Source: Streptomyces sp. NBC_00582 (GTDB lineage: Bacteria; Actinomycetota; Actinomycetes; Streptomycetales; Streptomycetaceae). Taken from it: 64,000 bases of DNA. The notes beneath the pieces were generated by a model. That model worked only from the letters and a program-made list of their open reading frames with translations, made no database searches and had not been told where the DNA came from. Where the stretch lies: NCBI RefSeq assembly GCF_036345155.1, contig NZ_CP107772.1, positions 5,022,001 to 5,086,000 on the forward strand, written 5' to 3'. The position numbers were made by a program, and so were the translations under genes. Below are positions 8,864 to 17,572 of this stretch, one piece after another (positions within the stretch are counted from its first letter, which is position 1; every line of letters begins with the position of its first letter).

Positions 8864-9295
8864 TCAGGCGGGCGTCGCCGCCGCCGGAGTCCTCGGCCAG
8901 GTCATACGGATCAGTCCGCCGTGCTCGCCGGCGCTGACCTCCACGTCGTCGACGAGGCCGCTGATGACCGCGAGGCCCATCTCGTCCTCCTCGGCGTCCA
9001 CGTCGTCCGCGCCGGAGCCGGGCGCCCGGTCGCCCGGGACGGAGCGCGGCGCCTCGTCGCCGACCTCGATGGAGAACTGCTTCTCCTCCTCGATCAGCGC
9101 CACCTTCACCGGAGCGGTGATTCCGCCACTCTGGTGAAGGCCCACGGCACGGGTGCAGGCCTCACCGACGGCGAGCCGCACCTCGTCGAGGACGGCCTCG
9201 TCCACTCCGGCTCTGCGCGCCACCGCTGCCGCCACCAGCCGGGCGGTCCTGACGTGCTCGGGCAGCGCGCTGAAGCGGAGTTCAACGGTGGCCAT
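8864..9295 (-). CDS. anti-sigma factor partner of BldG (GHKL ATPase fold)
   Basis: A 143-residue RsbW/SpoIIAB-type protein equivalent to S. coelicolor SCO3548, which is known to bind BldG antagonistically. The core helix of the N-box reads DEVRLAVGEACTRAVGLH near residues 38-55, and the G1-like segment is EDEMGLAVISGLVDD near residues 105-119. In the N-box the magnesium-binding Asn expected four residues after Glu (as in EAVTNA) is Arg here (EACTRA), so canonical kinase activity is doubtful. An acidic insertion (GADDVDAEEDE) precedes the G1 box. GAGGGGGA lies ahead of the ATG. It is 109 bases downstream of bldG on the same strand and is expected to be co-transcribed. Confidence 0.9.
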   Translation of the reverse strand: MATVELRFSALPEHVRTARLVAAAVARRAGVDEAVLDEVRLAVGEACTRAVGLHQSGGITAPVKVALIEEEKQFSIEVGDEAPRSVPGDRAPGSGADDVDAEEDEMGLAVISGLVDDVEVSAGEHGGLIRMTWPRTPAAATPA

Positions 9296-9404
9296 GCGTC
9301 CCCCTCGGAACTTCGGGCGTGCTGTCGGGGGGCCGGGCTGCCGAAAAGCCCGGTCCCCCGGAGTACAACTGGGCCGTCCGGGTCACCGGACCCGGACGGA
9401 CGGG

Positions 9405-9746
9405 TCAGTCGGTGGCCGCGACCGCGTCCTCGACCGAGGTGTGAATGGGGAACACCTTGGTCAGACCGGTGATGCGGAAGATCTTCAGAATGCGCTCCTG
9501 GTTGCAGACCAGGCGCAGCGAGCCCTCATGGGCACGGACGCGCTTCAGGCCTCCGACCAGCACGCCGAGCCCGGTGGAGTCGAGGAAGTCCACGCCCTCC
9601 ATGTCCACGACGAGGTGGAAATTCCCGTCGTTCACCAGCTCGACCAGCTGCTCGCGCAGCTTGGGCGCGGTATATACGTCGATTTCGCCACCGACCTTGA
9701 CGATCGTGCGATCGCCGACGGTCTCGGTCGACAGGGACAGGTCCAC
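9405..9746 (-). CDS. bldG: anti-sigma factor antagonist BldG
   Basis: A STAS-domain protein of 113 residues, the same length as S. coelicolor BldG (SCO3549), needed for aerial growth and antibiotic production. The phosphorylation site is visible as [12 protein letters not shown] with Ser57. The rest follows the RsbV/SpoIIAA pattern: an N-terminal strand ([16 protein letters not shown]), the phospho-loop, and a C-terminal helix. Unphosphorylated antagonist normally binds the anti-sigma factor, whose gene follows directly. The GTG start has GGAGG 6 bases upstream. The helicase gene is divergent, with about 160 bases between the starts. Confidence 0.97.
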   Translation of the reverse strand: MDLSLSTETVGDRTIVKVGGEIDVYTAPKLREQLVELVNDGNFHLVVDMEGVDFLDSTGLGVLVGGLKRVRAHEGSLRLVCNQERILKIFRITGLTKVFPIHTSVEDAVAATD

Positions 9747-9907
9747 GGATCCTCCAGCACCTTGCTATCGAGCGGTCGCCCCTCGGGACACCTCGGCAGA
9801 GCCCCCTGGACGGTTCGCCAGCCGCGATGGCATTCAATCACTTACCGGCAGGCGTGCACGACGCCTTGGCTCCATTGTCCGTCACGCCAGTGACACACTC
9901 GGTGCCG

Positions 9908-12493
9908 ATGGCCAAGAATCACCGATCCGATCGATCCTCGGCACAGCCCGCGCCCCGCCTGTCGCCGGGCGCGCTCCTGAACCGGCTCGCCCCGGGCCCG
10001 AGCCGGGCTTCGCGCATCACTCATACGGAGCACTTGCCCCCGCGCGCGGGCCGCCATGCCGTCTGGCCTGACCGGATTCGCCCGGAGGTGATCGCGGCGG
10101 TCCGGGCCTGCGGAATCGATCATCCCTGGGCCCACCAGGCGCTCGCCGCCGAGCACGCCCTGGACGGCGACTCGGTGGTCGTCGCCACGGGCACGGCCTC
10201 CGGCAAGTCCCTGGCGTATCTCGTGCCCGTGCTGTCCACCCTTCTGGACGGTTCCGAGGCCCCGAACGGGCGCGGCGCGACCGCCCTGTACCTCGCCCCC
10301 ACCAAGGCCCTCGCCGCCGATCAGCGCCGCTCTGTGAAAGAACTCTCACACCCGCTGGGCAACGCCGTACGCCCGGCCGTGTACGACGGCGACACGCCGT
10401 TCGAAGAACGCGAATGGGTGCGTCAGTACGCCAACTACGTCCTGACCAACCCGGACATGCTGCACCGCGGGATCCTCCCCTCCCACCCCCGCTGGTCCTC
10501 CTTCCTGAAGTCGCTGAAGTACGTCGTCATCGACGAGTGCCACACCTACCGCGGTGTCTTCGGCTCCCATGTCGCCCAGGTCCTGCGCAGGCTGCGCCGC
10601 CTGTGCGCCCGCTACGGCGCCTCGCCGGTCTTCCTGCTGGCCTCCGCGACGGCCGCCGAGCCCGCGGTCGCCGCCGGCCGGCTGACCGGCCTGCCGGTCG
10701 TGGAGGTCGCCGACGACGCCTCACCCCGCGGTGAACTGGTGTTCGCCCTGTGGGAGCCGCCGCTCACCGAGCTGCAGGGCGAGAAGGGCGCCCCCGTCCG
10801 GCGTACCGCCACCGCCGAGACCGCCGACCTCCTCACCGACCTCGCCGTCCAGGGCGTGCGCACGGTCGCCTTCATCCGCTCCCGGCGCGGCGCAGAGCTG
10901 ATCTCGGTCATCGCCCAGGAACGGCTCGCCGAGGTGGACCGCTCGCTCGCCCGGCGTGTCGCGGCATACCGGGGCGGCTATCTCCCCGAGGAGCGCCGCG
11001 CCCTCGAACAGGCGCTCCACTCCGGCGAGCTCCTCGGTCTCGCCGCCACCACCGCCCTCGAACTCGGCATCGACGTCTCCGGCCTCGACGCCGTCCTGAT
11101 CGCCGGCTACCCGGGCACCCGCGCCTCCCTGTGGCAGCAGGCCGGCCGGGCCGGGCGCTCCGGGCAGGGCGCGCTGGCGGTGCTGGTCGCCCGCGACGAT
11201 CCGCTGGACACCTTCCTCGTCCACCACCCGGAGGCCCTCTTCGACCGCCCGGTGGAGTCGACGGTCCTCGACCCCGACAACCCCTACGTCCTCGCCCCCC
11301 ACCTGTGCGCGGCGGCCGCGGAACTCCCGCTGACGGACGAGGACCTCGCGCTCTTCGGCCCGGAGACCGAGGCCCTGCTCCCCCAGCTGGAGGCCGCCAA
11401 GCTGCTGCGCCGCCGCACGAAGGCCTGGCACTGGACGCGCCGGGAGCGCGCCGCCGACCTCACCGACATCCGCGGCGAGGGCGGCCGGCCGGTGCAGATC
11501 GTCGAGGAGGGCACGGGCCGGCTGCTCGGCACCGTCGACGCGGGCTCCGCCCACACCACCGTCCACGAGGGCGCCGTCCACCTCCACCAGGGCCGTACCT
11601 ACCTCGTCCGGTCCCTGGACCTCGACGACTCGGTCGCCCTGGTCGAGGAGGCCACGCCGCCCTACTCGACGGTGGCCCGCGACACCACCTCCATCGCCGT
11701 CCTGGAGACGGACGTCGAAGTCCCCTGGGGCCAAGGGCGTCTGTGCTACGGCTCCGTCGAAGTCACCAACCAGGTCGTCTCCTTCCTGCGCCGGCGCGTC
11801 ATCACCGGTGAAGTCCTGGGCGAGTCGAAGCTCGACCTCCCTCCTCGTACGCTGCGCACCCGCGCGGTGTGGTGGACGGTCACCGAGGACCAGCTCGACG
11901 CCGCCCGCGTCAACCCCGAGATCCTCGGCGGCGCGCTGCACGCCGCCGAGCACGCCTCCATCGGCCTCCTCCCTCTCTTCGCGACCTGCGACCGCTGGGA
12001 CATCGGCGGTGTGTCGGTCCCGCTGCACCCCGACACGCTCCTGCCGACGGTCTTCGTCTACGACGGCCATCCCGGCGGCGCGGGCTTCGCCGAGCGGGCC
12101 TTCCACACCGCCCGCGCCTGGCTCGCCGCCACCCGGGAGGCCATCGCCTCCTGCGAGTGCGACGCCGGCTGCCCGTCCTGCATCCAGTCCCCCAAGTGCG
12201 GCAACGGCAACGACCCCCTGCACAAGCGGGGCGCCGTACGCCTCCTCACGGAGCTGCTTCGGGGGGCCCCGGAGGAACCTCCGAGCCCCGCGGCCCAGGC
12301 GAGGGCGGGCGCGACGGCTCAGACTGGTCCGGGGGCTGCGACTCAGACTGCTCCGGGGGCTGCGACTCAGACTGGTCCGGGGACTGCGGCCCAGACTGGT
12401 CCGGGGACTGCGGCTCGGGCGGACCAGAGGGCTGCGACCCAGGCGGAACCGGGGGCTGCGACGCCGGATCCGGAGGGCCCGCGCGTGCCCTGA
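9908..12493 (+). CDS. DEAH-box helicase of the helicase/secretion neighbourhood
   Basis: An 861-residue superfamily 2 helicase of the type that accompanies actinobacterial Tad loci (TIGR03817). Motif I is ATGTASGKSLAYL, motif Ia APTKALAADQ, motif II DECH in VVIDECHTYRG, motif III LASAT, and motif VI QQAGRAGRSG. The C-terminal third has the DUF1998-like Cys cluster CECDAGCPSCIQSPKCGNGN, a probable metal site. The last 70 residues are a repetitive Ala/Thr/Gln/Gly/Pro tail encoded by 24-bp repeats. ATG at 9908 (AKNHRSDRSS) was chosen; GTG at 9902 and a longer form from 9827 are possible. The gene converges on, and overlaps by 248 bp, the last gene of the Tad operon. Confidence 0.92.
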   Translation: MAKNHRSDRSSAQPAPRLSPGALLNRLAPGPSRASRITHTEHLPPRAGRHAVWPDRIRPEVIAAVRACGIDHPWAHQALAAEHALDGDSVVVATGTASGKSLAYLVPVLSTLLDGSEAPNGRGATALYLAPTKALAADQRRSVKELSHPLGNAVRPAVYDGDTPFEEREWVRQYANYVLTNPDMLHRGILPSHPRWSSFLKSLKYVVIDECHTYRGVFGSHVAQVLRRLRRLCARYGASPVFLLASATAAEPAVAAGRLTGLPVVEVADDASPRGELVFALWEPPLTELQGEKGAPVRRTATAETADLLTDLAVQGVRTVAFIRSRRGAELISVIAQERLAEVDRSLARRVAAYRGGYLPEERRALEQALHSGELLGLAATTALELGIDVSGLDAVLIAGYPGTRASLWQQAGRAGRSGQGALAVLVARDDPLDTFLVHHPEALFDRPVESTVLDPDNPYVLAPHLCAAAAELPLTDEDLALFGPETEALLPQLEAAKLLRRRTKAWHWTRRERAADLTDIRGEGGRPVQIVEEGTGRLLGTVDAGSAHTTVHEGAVHLHQGRTYLVRSLDLDDSVALVEEATPPYSTVARDTTSIAVLETDVEVPWGQGRLCYGSVEVTNQVVSFLRRRVITGEVLGESKLDLPPRTLRTRAVWWTVTEDQLDAARVNPEILGGALHAAEHASIGLLPLFATCDRWDIGGVSVPLHPDTLLPTVFVYDGHPGGAGFAERAFHTARAWLAATREAIASCECDAGCPSCIQSPKCGNGNDPLHKRGAVRLLTELLRGAPEEPPSPAAQARAGATAQTGPGAATQTAPGAATQTGPGTAAQTGPGTAARADQRAATQAEPGAATPDPEGPRVP

Positions 12494-12830
12494 CCTCGGC
12501 CGTGAAGGGGCCCAGGCCCGACGCCGCGGTCACGTCCGAGATCTCCCCCTCGACCGCGCACCGCACCAGCCGTACGCCCTGCGACAGGGCCACCCGGCCC
12601 GCCCGGGCGCAGGCGCGCTCCTCACCGTCCGTCCAGTGGTCCGCCGCCGCGAGCGCCGCGAGGTCCGCGCCCCCGGCGGCCCGGTGCCGGACCACCACGG
12701 CCTGGCCCAGGGCGAGCACGGCACCGAAGACCACGCACAGTACGGCGATCGCCCCGAGGCTCCACACGGTGGCCGAGCCCCGGTCACCTCTCCGCCGCAG
12801 CCACGCCGCGACGGCACGGGCCGCCTTCAC
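12246..12830 (-). CDS. TadE-like protein of the helicase/secretion neighbourhood
   Basis: 194 residues starting at a GTG (VKAARAVAAWLRRRGDRGSA). The N-terminal region has the Tad pseudopilin layout: RRRGDRGSATVWSLGAIAVL followed by a hydrophobic helix, then a globular part with WTDGEERACARAGRVAL. It matches the family known as helicase/secretion neighbourhood TadE-like protein (TIGR03816). The last 70 residues are Pro/Gln/Ser/Glu repeats such as QSPDQSES, read from the same 24-bp DNA repeats that encode the tail of the convergent helicase. Its GTG overlaps the tadE stop as GTGA, and GGGAGG lies upstream, so translation should be coupled. Confidence 0.82.
   Translation of the reverse strand: MKAARAVAAWLRRRGDRGSATVWSLGAIAVLCVVFGAVLALGQAVVVRHRAAGGADLAALAAADHWTDGEERACARAGRVALSQGVRLVRCAVEGEISDVTAASGLGPFTAEVRARAGPPDPASQPPVPPGSQPSGPPEPQSPDQSGPQSPDQSESQPPEQSESQPPDQSEPSRPPSPGPRGSEVPPGPPEAAP
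12308..12465. repeat. 24-bp tandem repeats coding on both strands
   Basis: About six units with the core CAGACTGGTCCGGGG, starting at 12320, 12344, 12368 and 12392, then two diverged copies. The 24-base period keeps both reading frames: plus strand ATQTGPGA for the helicase tail, minus strand QSPDQSES for the TadE-like tail. The array sits in the 248-bp overlap of the two genes. Confidence 0.85.
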
Positions 12831-13222
12831 GGCCCACCTCCCTCGCTGTCCCGCCCGGACCCGACGACCTCCTCGGCCGCCGCCACCGCCTCCTCCCGCA
12901 CCTCGAAGGGCAGCCCCCGCAGCAGCGGCGGACTGGCCACGACCACCACACGGACCTGGTCGCCCTCCCTGCCGACCGTCACCCGCGCCCCACTCGGGGC
13001 CGCCGCACGGGCCAGGGCGAGGACCGCTCCGGCGGGGTCCTGCCGGGCCGCCGCACGGGCGCCGGTCCTGGCCGCGTCCAGGCACTGGATCCGGGTGGCC
13101 ACCGCGAGCAGCCCCCAGACCAACACCATCGCGAACGCGACCAGCACCGGGAGCACCACGGCCGACTCCGCCGTCACGAAGCCCCGGTCCCCGCCGAGCC
13201 GCCGGCGCTCACATCGCCCCAC
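12827..13222 (-). CDS. tadE: TadE-family minor pseudopilin
   Basis: A 131-residue protein. The N-terminus GGDRGFVTAESAVVLPVLVAF is a type IV pilin-like leader: basic residues, Gly before the cleavage site, Glu five residues on, then a hydrophobic helix (TadE domain PF07811). The rest is a short domain with repeated RVTVGREGDQVRVVVVA strands. It probably sits in the membrane as a minor component of a Flp/Tad pilus or secretion machine. The ATG lies 14 bases inside the flp-like gene, and its own stop overlaps the next start, so it belongs to one tightly packed operon. Confidence 0.85.
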   Translation of the reverse strand: MGRCERRRLGGDRGFVTAESAVVLPVLVAFAMVLVWGLLAVATRIQCLDAARTGARAAARQDPAGAVLALARAAAPSGARVTVGREGDQVRVVVVASPPLLRGLPFEVREEAVAAAEEVVGSGRDSEGGGP

Positions 13223-13418
13223 TGAGCGCCCGCCTCACGATGTCCTGCAACTGTGTGCTGACGGCGTCGCTCGTCACCACCTGGTAGAGGAGCACGGCGA
13301 ACCCGACGGCCGCCACGATCCCCATCGCGTACTCGGACGTCACCATCCCCGCGTCCCGTCGCGCGCCCCGCATCCCGCACACCAGGGCGCGCAGCCGCGC
13401 CCGCACCGCCTTGTACAT
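13209..13418 (-). CDS. Flp pilin-like protein (DUF4244)
   Basis: 69 residues. A basic leader (RGARRDAG) ends in the prepilin-peptidase signature G-MVTSE, with Glu at position five after the predicted cut, followed by the hydrophobic helix YAMGIVAAVGFAVLLYQVV and a short polar C-terminus. This is the layout of Flp-type major pilins and of actinobacterial DUF4244. It is the likely structural subunit of the Tad apparatus. GGGGGTTGAG precedes the ATG. No prepilin peptidase gene is seen in this window, so one must act from elsewhere. Confidence 0.85.
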   Translation of the reverse strand: MYKAVRARLRALVCGMRGARRDAGMVTSEYAMGIVAAVGFAVLLYQVVTSDAVSTQLQDIVRRALSGAM

Positions 13419-13528
13419 CTCAACCCCCGTGAGGTTCGGCCCTGTCGGCCTTCGACTGTCTGTTCGGTCGTTTGCTCGTCGTCCTGCGTGGCGCCCCCTG
13501 GGCGCCGTACCGGCACCTCAGCGCCCCG

Positions 13529-14314
13529 TCATCGCCCACCCCCTCCCAGCACACCGCCGGCGAGCCCGATCACGACCGGTACGACCCCGACCGCGATGAA
13601 GGCGGGCAGGAAACACAGCCCCACCGGCGCGGTGACGAGGACACCGGCGCGGCGGGCCCTCGCCGTCGCGGCCCGCGTCCACTCGGCGCGGGCGTCCCCG
13701 GCGAGCCGGGCCACGGGCCCGGCCGCCGGAATCCCGGTCACGTCGGCCCGCTCCAGCAACCGAGCCAGGGCCGCCGCCCCCGGCACGGACGCCAACCGCC
13801 GCCACGCCGTGGCCGGTTCACCGCCCAGCCGCACCTCGGCGGCACCGCGCGCCAGTCCTTCTCCCACCGGTCCGCCCAGCGCCTCCCCCACGGCCTGCGC
13901 TGCGATCACCGGGCCGGCGCCCGCCGCAATGCAGGCGACCAGGAGATCGGCGGCGAGCGGGAGTTGTCCCGCGGCGAGCCGCGCGTCCGCCGCACGCACG
14001 GCTTCCGCGGCCTGCTGCCGACCACGCCACCGCCACAGCCCGACCGCGCCGGCCACCCCGGCCACGGCACCCGGGACCCCGCCGATCACCACCCATCCGG
14101 CGCCCACGACCGCCACCGCCGGCAGCCAGGTCCGTACGGCGGCCCGCGGCCCCGCGCCCGGAGCGTCCGGCGCCCGTTCCCGCCCCAGCAGCTCGGCGAC
14201 CCGCCGTCGGGCTCCGCGGGCGCGCCGCACCCTCTCCAGCCACCACAGCGGCCAGCCGAGCACCAGCACGATCCCCACGGCCGCCCCCAGCCTGTGGACA
14301 ACCTCCGCACTCAT
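13529..14314 (-). CDS. tadC: TadC-like inner-membrane platform protein
   Basis: 261 residues with a type II secretion F domain (PF00482). Predicted membrane segments are at about residues 8-25, 66-92 and the C-terminus (GVLVTAPVGLCFLPAFIAVG plus the following hydrophobic run). The cytoplasmic stretch between them carries AAGQLPLAADLLVACIAAGAG and the conserved LARLLERADVTG. With TadB it forms the platform on which the ATPase acts. It follows tadB by 84 bases and precedes the flp-like gene by 110 bases, the largest gaps in the operon. Confidence 0.82.
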   Translation of the reverse strand: MSAEVVHRLGAAVGIVLVLGWPLWWLERVRRARGARRRVAELLGRERAPDAPGAGPRAAVRTWLPAVAVVGAGWVVIGGVPGAVAGVAGAVGLWRWRGRQQAAEAVRAADARLAAGQLPLAADLLVACIAAGAGPVIAAQAVGEALGGPVGEGLARGAAEVRLGGEPATAWRRLASVPGAAALARLLERADVTGIPAAGPVARLAGDARAEWTRAATARARRAGVLVTAPVGLCFLPAFIAVGVVPVVIGLAGGVLGGGGR

Positions 14315-14398
14315 GACGCCTCCCTTCTCATCAGCCGCCCCACAGTCACCTCACGCCCTCTCCGCCTCGCCGTTCGCGTGCCGCCCGCCTCCGCGCGG

Positions 14399-15277
14399 TC
14401 ACCCATCGCCCACCGCCTCCGCGCTCCGCACGATCCACAGCACCCAGCCCACCCCCGCGCCCTGCAGCAGCCCGCCGACCAGCAGGCAGCCCAGGCCCGA
14501 CGCCGTGTGCAGCAGGACGTGCAGCGGGTCGGCGCCGAGTGCGGCCCCCAGGAGGAGCCCCAGGGCCGGCAGGCAGGCCAGCATCACCGCGGTGGTGCGC
14601 GGCCCCGCCAACTGGGCGCGCAGGTCCTCTCGTTGGTCGCGCTCGGCACGCAACGCGCCCTCCAGACGGTCGAGACCGGCCGCGAGGCCCGCCCCTTGGT
14701 CCACGGCCACCCGCCAGCACGCCGCCAGTCCCAGCAGCCCGCCGGCCCCCGGTTGCCGTGCGGCGACCGCGAGGGCCCGGGGCACGTCCCCGCCGAACCG
14801 CGCCGCCGCCAGCACCGCCGCCCGCGCCTCGCCCAGCCCGCCGGAGTCCCGTGCGGCCCGCTGCAACGCCTCCCCGGGCTGCCGTCCCGCCCGCACCTCC
14901 CCGGCGAGCGACGCGCACAGCGCGATCACGGCGTCGCCCCGGCGTTCCCCGGCCCGGCGGGCCTCGGCGGCCCGGCGCATCCGGCGCAGCAGGGGCACCG
15001 CGGCCGCCCCCACGACGACCGGCAGCACCGACGCCCCCAGCACCGCCAGAGCCACCCCGGCGACCGGCGCCCACCACTCGGGCCGCCACCGCGCGCGGAG
15101 CCCGCGCAGTGCCAGCGCCAGGTCCTGCCAGGCCGGTGGCCCGATGCCGACCACCCCGCCTCCGGCGAGCAGCAGATGCGCCCGCCGCGCCCCGGAGTAC
15201 GGCCCGCCCGAGAACCACGCCGCGGCTCCGGCACAGGCGACGGCCGCCGCCGTCGACAGGTCACCCGTCGCGTACAT
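14399..15277 (-). CDS. tadB: TadB-like inner-membrane platform protein
   Basis: 292 residues from the ATG at 15277, which has GGGGAGG about 10 bases upstream. T2SS F domain: cytoplasmic segment GDAVIALCASLAGEVRAGRQPGEAL near residue 115, GVAVDQGAGLAAGLDRL-type helices, and a C-terminal membrane pair (TTAVMLACLPALGLLLGAAL and LGCLLVGGLLQGAGVGWVLW). N-terminal membrane segments flank a short loop. The start lies 17 bases inside tadA, so the two are translationally linked. It is the partner of TadC in the secretion platform. Confidence 0.82.
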   Translation of the reverse strand: MYATGDLSTAAAVACAGAAAWFSGGPYSGARRAHLLLAGGGVVGIGPPAWQDLALALRGLRARWRPEWWAPVAGVALAVLGASVLPVVVGAAAVPLLRRMRRAAEARRAGERRGDAVIALCASLAGEVRAGRQPGEALQRAARDSGGLGEARAAVLAAARFGGDVPRALAVAARQPGAGGLLGLAACWRVAVDQGAGLAAGLDRLEGALRAERDQREDLRAQLAGPRTTAVMLACLPALGLLLGAALGADPLHVLLHTASGLGCLLVGGLLQGAGVGWVLWIVRSAEAVGDG

Positions 15278-16472
15278 CGCCCCGGCCCTCCCCGTCGCCC
15301 GTTTCGCGATCGCGGCCGCCCAGCAGCTCCCGCAGCCGCGCCCAGCCCCGCTCCCGCGCGAAGGCGTCCGGCTGCCAGCGCAGTGCCGGCACCGTCCGCA
15401 CCAGTCCCGTCGGGTCCCGTTCCAGTACATGCACCTCCGCGATCCGTCGTCGTCCGGCCGGGTCGCGGACGAGGTGCAGGACCACGGAGAGCGCGGCCGC
15501 CACCTGGCTGTGCAGAGCGGCCCGGTCGAGCCCGGCCGCCGTGCCGAGCGCCTCCAGCCGGGCGGGTACGTCCGCGGCGGCGTTGGCGTGGACGGTTCCG
15601 CAGCCGCCCTCGTGGCCGGTGTTCAGGGCGGCCAGCAGATCGACCACCTCCCGTCCGCGCACCTCGCCCACGACGAGCCGGTCCGGCCGCATCCGCAGGG
15701 CCTGCCGCACGAGGTCCTCGAGGGTGACGAGCCCGGCGCCCTCCTGGTTGGCGGGTCGGGTCTCCAGGCGGACGACGTGCGGGTGGTCCGGCCGCAGCTC
15801 CGCGGAGTCCTCGGCGAGAACGATCCGCTCACCGGGCCCGACCAGGCCGAGCAGTGCGCTCAGCAGGGTCGTCTTGCCGCTGCCGGTACCGCCGCTGACC
15901 AGGAAGGACAGCCGCGCCCGCAGCAGGGCCCGCAGCACCCGGTCCCCGCCCGGCGGCACGGTGCCCGCGGCCACCAGTTCGTCGAGCGTGAACGCCCTCG
16001 GCCGTACGACCCTGAGCGACAGACAGGTGCAGCCGACGGCCACCGGGGGCAGCACCGCGTGCAGCCGGGTCCCGTCGGGCAGCCGGGCGTCGGCCCAGGG
16101 CCGGGCGTCGTCCAGGCGCCGTCCGGCCACCGCGGCCAGACGCTGGGCGAGGCGCCGTACGGCCGCGGCGTCCGGGAAGGAGACGGCGGTCAGCTCCAGG
16201 CCGCCGCCCCGGTCGACCCAGACCCGGTCGGGGGCGGAGACCAGCACGTCGGTCACCGAGGGGTCGGCGAGCAGAAGCTCCAGCGGCCCGCTGCCGATGA
16301 GCTCGGACCTCAGGTGCTCGGCCGTGCCGAGGATCTCGGCGTCCCCGAGGACCCGCCCCTGCTCCCGCAGCGCCTGCGCCACACGCGCGGGCGTCGGCTC
16401 GGCCCCGCTGGCGGCGAGCCACTGCCGTACGCCGTCCAGGAGTGCGCCCTCCGGCGGCGGTGCCGTGGTCAT
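15261..16472 (-). CDS. tadA: TadA/CpaF-type secretion ATPase
   Basis: A 403-residue hexameric traffic ATPase (PF00437; TIGR03819) that would power assembly of the Flp-like pilus. The N-terminal domain includes GPLELLLADPSVTDVLV. The nucleotide site is Walker A SGGTGSGKTTLL near residues 190-200, the Asp box RIVLAEDSAEL, Walker B RLVVGEVRGREVVDLL and His box LNTGHEGGCGTVHAN, all intact, so it should be catalytically active. It starts with ATG in an ATGA overlap with ssd. A charged C-terminal tail is dispensable-looking. Confidence 0.93.
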   Translation of the reverse strand: MTTAPPPEGALLDGVRQWLAASGAEPTPARVAQALREQGRVLGDAEILGTAEHLRSELIGSGPLELLLADPSVTDVLVSAPDRVWVDRGGGLELTAVSFPDAAAVRRLAQRLAAVAGRRLDDARPWADARLPDGTRLHAVLPPVAVGCTCLSLRVVRPRAFTLDELVAAGTVPPGGDRVLRALLRARLSFLVSGGTGSGKTTLLSALLGLVGPGERIVLAEDSAELRPDHPHVVRLETRPANQEGAGLVTLEDLVRQALRMRPDRLVVGEVRGREVVDLLAALNTGHEGGCGTVHANAAADVPARLEALGTAAGLDRAALHSQVAAALSVVLHLVRDPAGRRRIAEVHVLERDPTGLVRTVPALRWQPDAFARERGWARLRELLGGRDRETGDGEGRGDVRDG

Positions 16473-17572
16473 GAGCCACCCGCCTCGATGAGGGCCCGCT
16501 CCCAGAACTGCTTGCAGAAGCGGGCGAGCGGCCCGCGCGCGGCGGCGCCCGGGGGTGCCTTGCCGCCGTCGGGGCGGAGCAGGGCCTGTTCGACGGGCAC
16601 CTCGCCGGCCAGGGGCAGCCGGAGCAGTCCGGCCACCTCGCGGTCGTCGAGACCGGGTGCGTAGGGGCCCCGTACCGCCACCCTGAGGTCGCGCAGGACC
16701 ATCCCGGCCGCGGCGGCCACCCGGCCGGCGGCTGCGACGGCGCGCAGTTCGGCGGGGACGACGAGGAGCCCGAGGTCGACCTGGGCGAGGGCCTCGGCGA
16801 CTCCGTCGTCGATGCGGCGCGGCAGGTCCACGACGACCGTGCCGCCCCGGCGGCGGGCCGCGGCGAGGACCGCGCGCACGGCCTGCGGCGGCACGGCGAC
16901 GCAGTCGCCGCGGTCCCAGCTGAGCACCCGCAGCGCGTGCAGTTCGGGCAGGGACTCCTCCAGGGCGCCGCCGCCGACCCGTCCGCGCGAGGCGGCGAAC
17001 GCGGGCCAGCGCAGCCCTTGCGTGGTCTCACCGCCGAGCAGGACGTCGAGTCCGCCGCCCAGCGGATCGGCGTCCACCAGGAGGGTGCGCAGGCCTTCGC
17101 GTGCGGAGGTGACGGCGAGGGCGCACGCGAGCGTGGACGCTCCGGCGCCTCCGCGGCCGCCGATGACGCCGACGGTGAGCGCGGGCCGGCCGACGCCCTC
17201 GGCGACGTCGGCGATGCGGTCGACCAGCCACTGTTCGCCGTCGGGCAGCATCAGGACGTGGTCGGCGCCGATCTCGACGGCGCGCTGCCAGACACCGGAG
17301 TCGTCCTGGTCGCGTCCGACGAGGACCACCCCTCGTCTGCGGGCGGCCCCCCGCACCCGGCGTGCCGCGTCGTCGCCGACCAAGACGAGCGGCGCGGCCT
17401 CCCAGCTTCCGCGGCGCTCCGGCACCGAGGGGTGCACCTCGGGTGTGGCGCCGGCCGCGGCGCACAGGCGCAGAAGGTCGTCGAGGAGGATGGCGTCCTC
17501 CGTGACGATCAGCGGTGTGCCCTGCCGGTGGGAAGCGGCGGGCGGCGGGTCGTGTGTGACGGCTCCGGCCAT
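16469..17572 (-). CDS. ssd: septum-site-determining protein / CpaE-like ATPase
   Basis: A 367-residue MinD/ParA-superfamily protein of the CpaE-homologue type (TIGR03815), first gene of the Tad operon. The N-terminal about 120 residues resemble a receiver-like domain (LIVTEDAILLDDLLRLCAAAGA). The P-loop reads GVIGGRGGAGASTLAC near residues 135-149: it lacks both the signature and the catalytic Lys of KGGxGKS, as is usual in this subfamily, so ATP turnover is doubtful. The Walker B-like strands are LLVDADPLGGGLD and VVVDLPRR. Homologues localise Tad machinery and affect septation. Upstream is a 590-bp gap with hairpins, the likely site of the operon promoter. Confidence 0.87.
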   Translation of the reverse strand: MAGAVTHDPPPAASHRQGTPLIVTEDAILLDDLLRLCAAAGATPEVHPSVPERRGSWEAAPLVLVGDDAARRVRGAARRRGVVLVGRDQDDSGVWQRAVEIGADHVLMLPDGEQWLVDRIADVAEGVGRPALTVGVIGGRGGAGASTLACALAVTSAREGLRTLLVDADPLGGGLDVLLGGETTQGLRWPAFAASRGRVGGGALEESLPELHALRVLSWDRGDCVAVPPQAVRAVLAAARRRGGTVVVDLPRRIDDGVAEALAQVDLGLLVVPAELRAVAAAGRVAAAAGMVLRDLRVAVRGPYAPGLDDREVAGLLRLPLAGEVPVEQALLRPDGGKAPPGAAARGPLARFCKQFWERALIEAGGS

